A DNA stretch of 45,762 nucleotides. It comes from an uncultured Bacteroidales bacterium. GTDB lineage: Bacteria; Bacteroidota; Bacteroidia; Bacteroidales; FEN-979. Location: assembly GCA_903915465.1 (NCBI GenBank), contig CAIWTA010000058.1:1-45762 (forward strand). Direction: 5' to 3'. Below, in pieces: positions 23,977 through 31,025 of this stretch. The notes under the pieces were generated by a model. It saw only the letters and a list, made by a program, of their open reading frames with translations, searched no databases and was not told the DNA's origin. How positions within the stretch are numbered: the first letter of the stretch is position 1; each line of letters begins with the position of its first letter. The translations under genes and the position numbers were made by a program.

Positions 23977-25521
23977 ATGATAAGCGTAGGGAATAGGTTT
24001 CTCACACTAGATGATTTTTACAAAATTCTATGTGAAGGAGAAAAGATCGAGCTAAACTCCAAATCCAGGCAAAAAGTTGAAGCAAGTTTTGAATTCTTGA
24101 AATCCTTTGCTAAAGGGAAAGTTATTTACGGTATCAATACCGGCCTTGGACCAATGGCTCAATATAAGATCAATAGCGATGACAAGCAGCTTCTCCAGAC
24201 AAATCTTATCCGCAGCCATTGCAGCGGTTTGGGACAGCCCTTGTCGGACATGAATGTCAAAGCCACAATGCTGGCTCGTCTCAATAGCCTGATGAAAGGA
24301 CATTCGGGGATTCACCACGAAGTTGTTGACTTGCTCAAAGAATTGATCAATCATGACGTCATTCCTTATATTCCTGAGCACGGAGGCGTTGGTGCAAGTG
24401 GTGACCTTGTCCAACTTGCCCACCTCGCCCTGATTCTTATCGGAGAAGGCGAAGTTCATTATGAGGAAAAATTTCGTCCAACCGGGGAAGTATTTAAAGC
24501 CCTTGGATTGAAGCCTATTTCGATGCATATCCGTGAAGGATTGAGTCTCATCAATGGCACTTCGGCCATGACAGGTATCGGAATCAACAATCTAATCCAT
24601 GCCAAAAATCTCCTCGATTGGTCTGTGCTCGCTTCCTCCATGATCATTGAAATTGTGGAATCCTATGACGACCATTTTTCGGAAGAACTGAATGGGGTGA
24701 AATACCATATTGGACAGCAGCAGGTAGCGAAGATGATCCGTACAATTTTGGAAGACAGTAATCTTGTAAGACGCAGAGCAGATCATTTATATAACGGAAA
24801 AACCGAACAGATTGAGGTATTTAAAAATAAGGTGCAGGAATTTTATTCGTTGCGCTGCGTTCCGCAAGTTCTCGGACCTGTTCTTGATACTATCCTGAAT
24901 GCTGAGAAAGTGGTCATAAATGAGGTTAACTCGACCAACGATAATCCTATTATTGATGTTGAAAGTAAGAACGTATACCATGGTGGAAATTTTCATGGCG
25001 ATTATGTAGCACTTGAAATGGATAAGCTTAAAATTGCTGTGACGAAACTGTCAATGCTCGCAGAACGCCAGTTGAACTTCCTGCTGAATGATAAGTTAAA
25101 TGAAATACTTCCTCCATTCGTGAATCTTGGAAAACTGGGGTTAAACCTTGGAATGCAGGGAGTCCAGTTCACTGCTGTTTCAACCGTGGCGGAGAATCAG
25201 ACGTTTTGTTTCCCCACCTATATCCACAGCATCACAAACAACAATGATAACCAGGATATCGTTAGCATGGGAACCAATGCTGCGTTGATCACTCAGCGGA
25301 TCATTGATAACACCTACCAGGTACTGGCCATCGAAATGATGACCATTCTCCAGGCTATTGATTATTTAGGATGCCAGCATCGTTTATCCACTTATTCTAA
25401 GAAAAAGTACGAAGATCTCCGGGATATTGTTCCGCGTTTTACGGAAGATAGTGTAAAGTATAAAGACATACAAAATATCATACAATATCTCCTGGAGCAT
25501 AAACTTCATATTTCTTCATAA
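23977..25521 (+). CDS. MIO-type aromatic amino acid ammonia-lyase (HAL/TAL family)
   Basis: A 514-residue enzyme of the histidine/tyrosine/phenylalanine ammonia-lyase family. The prosthetic MIO group forms from A140-S141-G142 in GGVGASGDLVQLAHLAL. Other active-site parts are YGINTGLGP near 51-59, LINGTSAM near 190, SRP-like NSTNDNPIID near 325, NFHGDYVAL and TAVSTVAENQ. The selectivity pair (His89-Leu90 in Rhodobacter TAL) aligns to S80-H81 in NLIRSHCSGLG. In flexirubin loci this enzyme makes 4-coumarate or cinnamate from tyrosine or phenylalanine as the polyene starter. That role is supported here by the ketosynthases, ACPs and reductase downstream and by the absence of histidine-degradation genes. 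It is the first gene of the cluster. Confidence 0.88.
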   Translation: MISVGNRFLTLDDFYKILCEGEKIELNSKSRQKVEASFEFLKSFAKGKVIYGINTGLGPMAQYKINSDDKQLLQTNLIRSHCSGLGQPLSDMNVKATMLARLNSLMKGHSGIHHEVVDLLKELINHDVIPYIPEHGGVGASGDLVQLAHLALILIGEGEVHYEEKFRPTGEVFKALGLKPISMHIREGLSLINGTSAMTGIGINNLIHAKNLLDWSVLASSMIIEIVESYDDHFSEELNGVKYHIGQQQVAKMIRTILEDSNLVRRRADHLYNGKTEQIEVFKNKVQEFYSLRCVPQVLGPVLDTILNAEKVVINEVNSTNDNPIIDVESKNVYHGGNFHGDYVALEMDKLKIAVTKLSMLAERQLNFLLNDKLNEILPPFVNLGKLGLNLGMQGVQFTAVSTVAENQTFCFPTYIHSITNNNDNQDIVSMGTNAALITQRIIDNTYQVLAIEMMTILQAIDYLGCQHRLSTYSKKKYEDLRDIVPRFTEDSVKYKDIQNIIQYLLEHKLHISS

Positions 25522-25567
25522 AAATAATATTACTTTTCATCTTATCAGGGGAAAACAAAATCTGAGC

Positions 25568-26296
25568 ATGAAAACTGCACTCGTAACAGGAGGTTCAAAG
25601 GGTATTGGCAGGGCAATTTGTGTGAAACTGGCAGAAATGGGATTTTTTGTCCTTATCAACTATAACAAAAGTCTTGAAGAAGCTGAAAAGACCTTGCTTT
25701 TTGTCAGAGAAAAAGGGAGCGATGGCGAGTTATTACCATTCGACGTCTCTGACCAGGCGCAGGTGGAACAATCAATCAGTAGCTGGATGGGCAGAAATGA
25801 AGGGAAATACATTCACACGCTCGTAAACAATGCAGGAATCCGTATGGATGCGTTAGTGATGTGGATGAAAAACGAAGAATGGAATAATGTGATCAGTACC
25901 AACCTCAACGGCTTCTTTTTCATCACCCGGTTTCTGATCAAGGAGATGATTCTCGGGAAATCCGGAAGGATCATCAATGTTGTTTCATTGTCTGGTTTAA
26001 AAGGCTTGCCGGGCCAGGCCAATTACTCTGCCGCTAAAGCCGGAGTTATTGGTGCCACGAAAGCACTTGCACAGGAAGTTGCCAAAAAAAATGTTACAGT
26101 GAATGCAGTTGCACCGGGGTTTATCCGTTCAGATATGACGAAGGATCTCGATGAAACACAATTAAAAACATTGATCCCGATGAACCGCTTTGGTACTCCT
26201 GAAGAAGTTGCCGAAGCAGTAGGTTTTCTTGCTTCAGACAAGGCTTCCTACATCACAGGAGCAGTAATTAATGTCAATGGAGGACTTTATACATAA
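25568..26296 (+). CDS. fabG: 3-oxoacyl-ACP reductase, FabG-type SDR
   Basis: A 242-residue short-chain dehydrogenase. The NADP(H) motif is TGGSKGIGRA near residues 7-16, followed by NNAG near 90. The catalytic set is Ser in VVSLSGLKG, and Tyr and Lys in YSAAKAG near 153-157. The end YITGAVINVNGGLYT is typical of FabG. In this cluster it should reduce the ketoacyl-ACP after each condensation before dehydration to build the conjugated polyene. It lies 47 bp after the ammonia-lyase and 13 bp before the first ketosynthase. Confidence 0.92.
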   Translation: MKTALVTGGSKGIGRAICVKLAEMGFFVLINYNKSLEEAEKTLLFVREKGSDGELLPFDVSDQAQVEQSISSWMGRNEGKYIHTLVNNAGIRMDALVMWMKNEEWNNVISTNLNGFFFITRFLIKEMILGKSGRIINVVSLSGLKGLPGQANYSAAKAGVIGATKALAQEVAKKNVTVNAVAPGFIRSDMTKDLDETQLKTLIPMNRFGTPEEVAEAVGFLASDKASYITGAVINVNGGLYT

Positions 26297-26308
26297 ATTG
26301 ATAGGCTG

Positions 26309-27532
26309 TTGAATCGCGTTGTAATCACCGGAATGGGCATTTATTCTGTACTTGGAAAGAATCTTTCTGAAGTTCAGGATTCTTTGATGAAGGGCAGGTC
26401 AGGTATCATTTTCGACCCATTGAGAAAAGCCATAGGGTTCCGTTCTGCATTGACCGGTACGTTAGACCGCCCGGTACTCAAGGGAATTCTGGATCGCAGG
26501 ATGAGGGTTGGCCTGCCAGTCCAAGGCGAATATGCCTATGTTGCAACCATGGAAGCGTTGAAGAATGCTTTCATTGATGAAGCTTTTTTGGATAAAATCA
26601 ACGTTGGCATCCTATACGGGAATGACAGTTCAGCCGTTCCTGTTGTGGAATCTGTAGATATTCTTCGCCAGAAGAAAGACACCATGATGATTGGTTCAGG
26701 ATACATTTTCCAATCTATGAATTCTACAGTTTCCATGAACTTATCCGTCATTTTTAAACTGAAAGGTATCAATTTCACTATCAGTGGCGCTTGTGCAAGT
26801 GCTTCGCATGCCCTTGGTATCGGGTATCTTCTCATCCGACAGGGGCTCCAGGATGTGATAATCTGCGGTGGTGCCCAGGAGATCAATCCTGAATCAACCG
26901 CCAGCTTTGACGCATTGAATGCTTTCTCAATCAGGGAATCTGAACCCACAAAAGCATCACGACCTTTCGATCGCAACCGCGATGGATTGGTTCCAAGTGG
27001 CGGAGCCGCTACCATTATTCTCGAAAGTCTTGATTCAGCCTTAAGAAGAGGAGCAACAATTTTTGGCGAAATGATTGGGTATGGTTTTTCCTCCAATGGC
27101 GAGCACATCTCACTTCCTAATGTTGACGGGCCTGCAAGAGCCATGGAAATGGCATTGAAAGACGCAGGCATGAAACCTTCCGAAATCGAGTACATCAATG
27201 CCCATGCTACTTCAACTCCTGCCGGCGACAGCAATGAAGCCATGTCTATTTCCCAGGTTTTCGGTGAATCAAAACCACTTGTTAGCAGCACGAAATCGAT
27301 GACCGGGCATGAAATGTGGATGGGTGGCGCCAGTGAAATAATCTATTCTTGTCTTATGATGAACAACTCTTTTGTTGCTCCAACGATAAACTTAGAAAAC
27401 CCGGATGAAATTTCAGCCAGGCTAAATCACGTTTTTAGCCTTACATATAACGATTTGCACGTATTTTTATCCAATTCTTTTGGATTTGGCGGAACAAACT
27501 CCTCTCTTATTATCCGAAAATTTGACGGGTAG
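26309..27532 (+). CDS. Beta-ketoacyl-ACP synthase, FabF-like (KS 1)
   Basis: A 407-residue condensing enzyme starting at a TTG codon (the frame MNRVVITGMGIYSVLG begins the KS fold, and no ATG in frame fits better). The catalytic cysteine is C162 in ISGACASASHAL, the first histidine is in NAHATSTPAGD near 296 and the second in KSMTGHEMWMGGASE near 331, so all three residues are present. The sequence NSFGFGGTNSSLII closes the fold. It is probably an elongating KS that adds malonyl units to the aryl starter. Position between FabG and an ACP gene fits a type II system. Confidence 0.9.
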   Translation: MNRVVITGMGIYSVLGKNLSEVQDSLMKGRSGIIFDPLRKAIGFRSALTGTLDRPVLKGILDRRMRVGLPVQGEYAYVATMEALKNAFIDEAFLDKINVGILYGNDSSAVPVVESVDILRQKKDTMMIGSGYIFQSMNSTVSMNLSVIFKLKGINFTISGACASASHALGIGYLLIRQGLQDVIICGGAQEINPESTASFDALNAFSIRESEPTKASRPFDRNRDGLVPSGGAATIILESLDSALRRGATIFGEMIGYGFSSNGEHISLPNVDGPARAMEMALKDAGMKPSEIEYINAHATSTPAGDSNEAMSISQVFGESKPLVSSTKSMTGHEMWMGGASEIIYSCLMMNNSFVAPTINLENPDEISARLNHVFSLTYNDLHVFLSNSFGFGGTNSSLIIRKFDG

Positions 27533-27548
27533 ATGTGAAAAAAATCCC

Positions 27549-27556
27549 TACTTTTG
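27549..27556 (+). promoter_or_regulatory. Possible internal promoter -7 element before the first ACP
   Basis: TACTTTTG matches TAnnTTTG just after the KS 1 stop and 11 bases before the ACP ATG. The transcript would be almost leaderless if it is used. No -33 box is seen at normal spacing. Confidence 0.4.
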
Positions 27557-27566
27557 CATCTCCAAA

Positions 27567-27827
27567 ATGGATTCCATGATGCAACAACAGGAGATTATTA
27601 AAAAAATCAATCAGCTACTCATTGAGGAAATTGAAATCGATGAAAGTCAGCTCTCTCCTACTGCTGAACTTAAAAAAGACCTTGGTATTGACAGCCTTGA
27701 TTTTGTGGATCTGTTCGTAATCATTGAAAATAATTTCGGGTTTAAAATGAAATCTGAAGAAATGGCGGATGTTAAGACTTTGCAGGATTTTTACAACTAC
27801 ATCTACAAAAGAATTCAAACAAATTAA
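27567..27827 (+). CDS. Acyl carrier protein (ACP 1)
   Basis: An 86-residue ACP. The phosphopantetheine serine is S43 in the DSL motif KDLGIDSLDFVDLFV; helices and acidic surface are typical. A longer frame starting at 27480 overlaps KS 1 and is not favoured. It carries the growing polyene chain for the neighbouring KS, KR and dehydratase enzymes. It is 35 bp after KS 1 and directly before the LpxL-like acyltransferase. Confidence 0.92.
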   Translation: MDSMMQQQEIIKKINQLLIEEIEIDESQLSPTAELKKDLGIDSLDFVDLFVIIENNFGFKMKSEEMADVKTLQDFYNYIYKRIQTN

Positions 27828-27833
27828 TCGTTG

Positions 27834-28748
27834 ATGCGGGCATGGCAAGGGAAAACTAGAGGCGGTGTCCTGGGTTATAGAATCTTTGTCTGGACACTGA
27901 AAAACCTGGGTCTGTCGTTCGCGTATTTTCTACTCTGTTTTGTTGTTACATATTACATTTTTGCTTCCCGGAAAGCGTTTCTTTCAATTTTCAGGTTTTT
28001 TCACACAATCATAAAATTCAACTTCTGGAATTCACTGATTTCAGTTTACAGAAATTATTACAGCTTTGGACAGGTATTGATTGACAAAATTGCCATGCTG
28101 GCCGGATTCCAGAGTAATTTTACGTTCGATTTCGAAGGAGAAGAGTATCTCCGTCAAATGGAGAATGGCGGGCTGCTGGTCAGCGGTCACCTTGGAAACT
28201 GGGAAATTGCCGGGCAACTCCTTAACCGGCTCGAAAAAAATATCAACATCCTTCTTTTTGATGCCGAACACAAACAGATCAAAGGCTATCTCTCGGAAGT
28301 GCTCACCAATCGCCGAGTCAACTTTATTGTTATCAGAGATGACTATTCTCATCTACAGGAAATCCGCCAAGCACTCGAAAGGAAGGAAATCATCGCCATG
28401 CACGGCGACCGTTACCTGGAAGGCAACAAGATTGTTGTTTTGGATTTCCTGGGTAAACCGGCCCCCTTTCCTGTCGGACCGGTAAACCTGGCTGCCCGTT
28501 TCAGGGTGCCGGTTTCCTTTGTTTTTGCCTTGAAAGAGACTTCTAAACACTATCATTTTTTTGCAACTCCGCTGCGCACTGTGGAATTCAGTAACAATTT
28601 GCGGAAAAGAGATGGAATTTTACGGGAAAGTGTCCAAGCTTACGTTATAGCTTTCGAGAATGCCGTTAGAAAATTCCCTTTACAGTGGTATAACTATTAC
28701 GACTTCTGGAAGATTCCTGAAAATCAGTCACAGCAAAACATCAAGTGA
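27834..28748 (+). CDS. LpxL/HtrB-like lysophospholipid acyltransferase
   Basis: A protein of about 304 residues with an N-terminal hydrophobic segment (about 25-47) and the acyltransferase motif H-x4-E in GHLGNWE (H119, E124), then HGDRYLEGNKIVVLDFLGKP..FPVGPVNLAAR. This matches the LpxL/HtrB/MsbB family that moves acyl chains from ACP to lipid A at the inner membrane. In aryl-polyene and flexirubin clusters such proteins are thought to place the polyene acyl chain on a lipid or resorcinol acceptor. A TTG three bases upstream (27831) is also a possible start. It is followed by a MITE, which separates it from the radical SAM gene. Confidence 0.87.
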   Translation: MRAWQGKTRGGVLGYRIFVWTLKNLGLSFAYFLLCFVVTYYIFASRKAFLSIFRFFHTIIKFNFWNSLISVYRNYYSFGQVLIDKIAMLAGFQSNFTFDFEGEEYLRQMENGGLLVSGHLGNWEIAGQLLNRLEKNINILLFDAEHKQIKGYLSEVLTNRRVNFIVIRDDYSHLQEIRQALERKEIIAMHGDRYLEGNKIVVLDFLGKPAPFPVGPVNLAARFRVPVSFVFALKETSKHYHFFATPLRTVEFSNNLRKRDGILRESVQAYVIAFENAVRKFPLQWYNYYDFWKIPENQSQQNIK

Positions 28749-28770
28749 CATTATTCGGGAATTTGAGGCG

Positions 28771-29084
28771 TCAACATTGAGTCCACTCTGAAAAGTATCT
28801 ATCCATGAAAGGTGCTGGGCTAAATCCCTATATTTTAGCGATTTGCCTAAGGGGTTGACTAAAAAGTTTTTTTTATTTTCTAGCAGAGGCTCGCTGATAA
28901 ATCGCAGAGTTTCGCAGAATATTGATAATATGAATTTTAACTCTGCGAAACTTAGCGTAAAACTTTGCGAAACTCTGCGAGACATTTTGTTTTTTTACTT
29001 TTTAGTCACCCCCTTCTTGATAACCAATACGTTACTGGACTTTAGTCCAAAATATAATACTTTTCGGAGTGGACTCAACATTGA
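28771..29084. mobile_element. MITE with terminal inverted repeats and 10-bp target duplication
   Basis: The element covers 28781-29074. Its ends GTCCACTCTGAAAAGTAT and ATACTTTTCGGAGTGGAC are inverted repeats with one mismatch. The 10-bp sequence TCAACATTGA directly flanks both sides (28771-28780 and 29075-29084) as a target duplication. Inside is a second stem with arms 28851-28867 and 28997-29013 (TGACTAAAAAGT/ACTTTTTAGTCA), and within it CGCAGAGTTTCGCA pairs with TGCGAAACTCTGCG. There is no ORF, so it must be moved by a transposase elsewhere. Confidence 0.8.
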
Positions 29085-29091
29085 ATAACCA

Positions 29092-30450
29092 ATGAATGTA
29101 AGGAAGATACTTCTCGTTTCTGCAAACAAATTTGGCGTTCCTTATCCGGTTTACCCGATCGGGTTATCGTATCTTTTCTCCTACCTGACAAAACGGCTTC
29201 CTGACTTTGACATCAGGATTTTTGATTTTAATCTCAAAAATAGCGAAGATTTTGCCCAAATTCTTCATGATTTCCGGCCTGACTATACAGGAATCTCGCT
29301 GAGAAACGTAGATGATGTGAACTTTTACAGCAAAGAATATTTCATCCTGGAATACAAGAAGATAATTGATCAGGTGAAGCAAAACATAAAAACCAGACTT
29401 ATTATCGGAGGTTCAGGGTTTTCAATCTATCCGGAATTGTTGTTCGATCTCTTTGAACCGGAATTCGGGATTTATGGTGAAGGGGAAGAAAGTCTTTTCA
29501 GACTGATCAAATGTCTGGAAAATACTGGCGATTATACTGATATTGAAGGACTAGTATACCGCAAAGACGAGATTACCCATATGAATCCCAGGAAGACATT
29601 TATTCACCACCCCGATTTGTCCTTTGATGAATCACTGATCCCTTTCTATTGGGCAAAGAGCGGGATGATGAATGTTCAGACCAAGCGTGGCTGCCCTTAT
29701 AATTGTATCTATTGCACCTATCCGTTGATCGAAGGCAGCAACGTCCGGACTCTTGACCAGGAAAAGATCATCGCAACGCTTTCCGATCTTTATTATAACA
29801 GAAAGATCGATTATGTTTTTTTTACCGACTCCGTATTCAATATCAATAATGATTTTAACAGGGAGCTTGCCGAAAAGATGATAAAGTCAGGACTTCAGAT
29901 GAAATGGGGTGCATATTTCTCGCCTCATGACCTGGATGAAGGACTCCTGGGGCTTTTTAAACGGGCTGGATTGACGCATATTGAATTTGGTACCGAATCG
30001 TTGTCGGATTCAGTACTAAAGAGTTACGGAAAGCATTTTAGTGTAGATGAAGTTGTAAAAATTTCCTCATTATGCAATAAAGTTGATGTATATTTTGCTC
30101 ATTTTCTGATTACTGGAGGATATGGTGAGACCGAAGATACGGTGAATGAGGGTTTTGAGAATTCAAAACGATTCAGCGACACAGTATTTTTTCCTTATAT
30201 CGGGATGCGGATATACCCGGGAACAAAGCTGGCCAAACTGGCACTGAAAGAAGGTGTAATCGATCCGATGGATAATCTTCTTGAGCCTGTTTATTATATT
30301 GCCCCGAATATTGAATATTCCACACTCAAAGACCGGGCAGAAAAAACAGGTAAACGGTGGGTTTTCCCTGATGAGGATGTAACGATTATTATGCAAAGAA
30401 TGCGCTTAAGAAACCGAAAAGGCTCATTATGGCACCATTTGAAAAGGTAA
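29092..30450 (+). CDS. Radical SAM enzyme with N-terminal B12-binding-like domain
   Basis: A 452-residue protein. The N-terminal Rossmann-type domain (about 1-150) has FGVPYPVYPIGLSYLFSYL, PDYTGISLRNVDD and IIGGSGFSIYPELLFD like B12-binding radical SAM proteins, but no DxHxxG base-off motif is visible. The radical SAM core has the cluster motif C-x3-C-x2-C in KRGCPYNCIYCTYPL near residue 200, then an elp3-like barrel (HIEFGTESLSDSVLKSYGK). It overlaps the dehydratase gene downstream by 22 bp. The substrate is unknown; methylation or another modification of the pigment ring or chain is a reasonable guess. The ATG lies 7 bp beyond the MITE target duplication. Confidence 0.83.
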   Translation: MNVRKILLVSANKFGVPYPVYPIGLSYLFSYLTKRLPDFDIRIFDFNLKNSEDFAQILHDFRPDYTGISLRNVDDVNFYSKEYFILEYKKIIDQVKQNIKTRLIIGGSGFSIYPELLFDLFEPEFGIYGEGEESLFRLIKCLENTGDYTDIEGLVYRKDEITHMNPRKTFIHHPDLSFDESLIPFYWAKSGMMNVQTKRGCPYNCIYCTYPLIEGSNVRTLDQEKIIATLSDLYYNRKIDYVFFTDSVFNINNDFNRELAEKMIKSGLQMKWGAYFSPHDLDEGLLGLFKRAGLTHIEFGTESLSDSVLKSYGKHFSVDEVVKISSLCNKVDVYFAHFLITGGYGETEDTVNEGFENSKRFSDTVFFPYIGMRIYPGTKLAKLALKEGVIDPMDNLLEPVYYIAPNIEYSTLKDRAEKTGKRWVFPDEDVTIIMQRMRLRNRKGSLWHHLKR

Positions 30451-30869
30451 TTGCAGAAGAAAAAGATATCACCCGGTTTATCCCTCAGAGGCCACCAATT
30501 GTGATGATTGGTAAGCTGCATTCAGTTGCAGATAAAAAGACCACCACTTCTTTACTGATCAGGGAAGATAATATCTTTTGCGACAATGGTTTTCTGAGAG
30601 AACCCGGTCTCATCGAAAATATGGCTCAAACTGCTGCTGCCGGAGCCGGATATTTATCAAAACATGAACAGAAAGAACCGGCTGTCGGATATATCGGAGG
30701 CATAAGGAATCTGCAGATCTATAGATATCCGCCAATCGGATCTGAAATTATAACGGAAGTCTCTGTAACGTATGAAGTGTTGGATGCAACAGTAGTGACC
30801 GGAAAAATATTCTTAAAGGAACAGCTCATCGCAGAATGTGAATTAAAAATATTCATCCTCAAGGAATAA
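30429..30869 (+). CDS. Hotdog-fold dehydratase, ApeP/FabZ-like
   Basis: A 146-residue single hotdog domain. Segments FIPQRPPIVMIGKL near 17-30, DNIFCDNGFLREPGLIENMAQTAAAGAG near 47-74 and GYIGGIRNLQIYRYPPIGSEI match the ApeP-like dehydratases of aryl-polyene clusters. The glutamate in IENMAQ (E63) is retained, but where relatives read PHR this protein reads PQR (Q20), and no HFP motif of FabZ is present. It should remove water from 3-hydroxyacyl-ACP to give the conjugated double bonds. It is translationally coupled (22-bp overlap) to the radical SAM gene. Confidence 0.8.
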   Translation: MAPFEKVIAEEKDITRFIPQRPPIVMIGKLHSVADKKTTTSLLIREDNIFCDNGFLREPGLIENMAQTAAAGAGYLSKHEQKEPAVGYIGGIRNLQIYRYPPIGSEIITEVSVTYEVLDATVVTGKIFLKEQLIAECELKIFILKE

Positions 30870-30997
30870 TTTAAAAATCACTATTGGCTCACAAAGATCA
30901 GATTTGCAATTAATGCCTTTATTGGCGCTTGATTCCCATATGCCTGATGCAGCATTTAATTTAGAAAGAATCCAAATTTTTGCTCTGTTTTTTTTAG

Positions 30998-31005
30998 TAA
31001 ATTAG
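30998..31005 (+). promoter_or_regulatory. Weak promoter -7 element upstream of the T9SS-sorted protein
   Basis: TAAATTAG, one base off TAnnTTTG, sits about 20 bp before the ATG at 31026, after a T-run. It suggests separate transcription of this gene. Confidence 0.35.
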
Positions 31006-31025
31006 CAACCAAAAAACTATCTCTT

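Noticed and set aside
26536-27291. A 251-codon reverse ORF opposite KS 1
   Set aside because: It is antisense to a KS with an intact catalytic triad and shows no recognisable domain.
27480-27566. Longer start for ACP 1
   Set aside because: It overlaps KS 1 and adds a non-ACP tail; a promoter-like site lies just before the shorter start.
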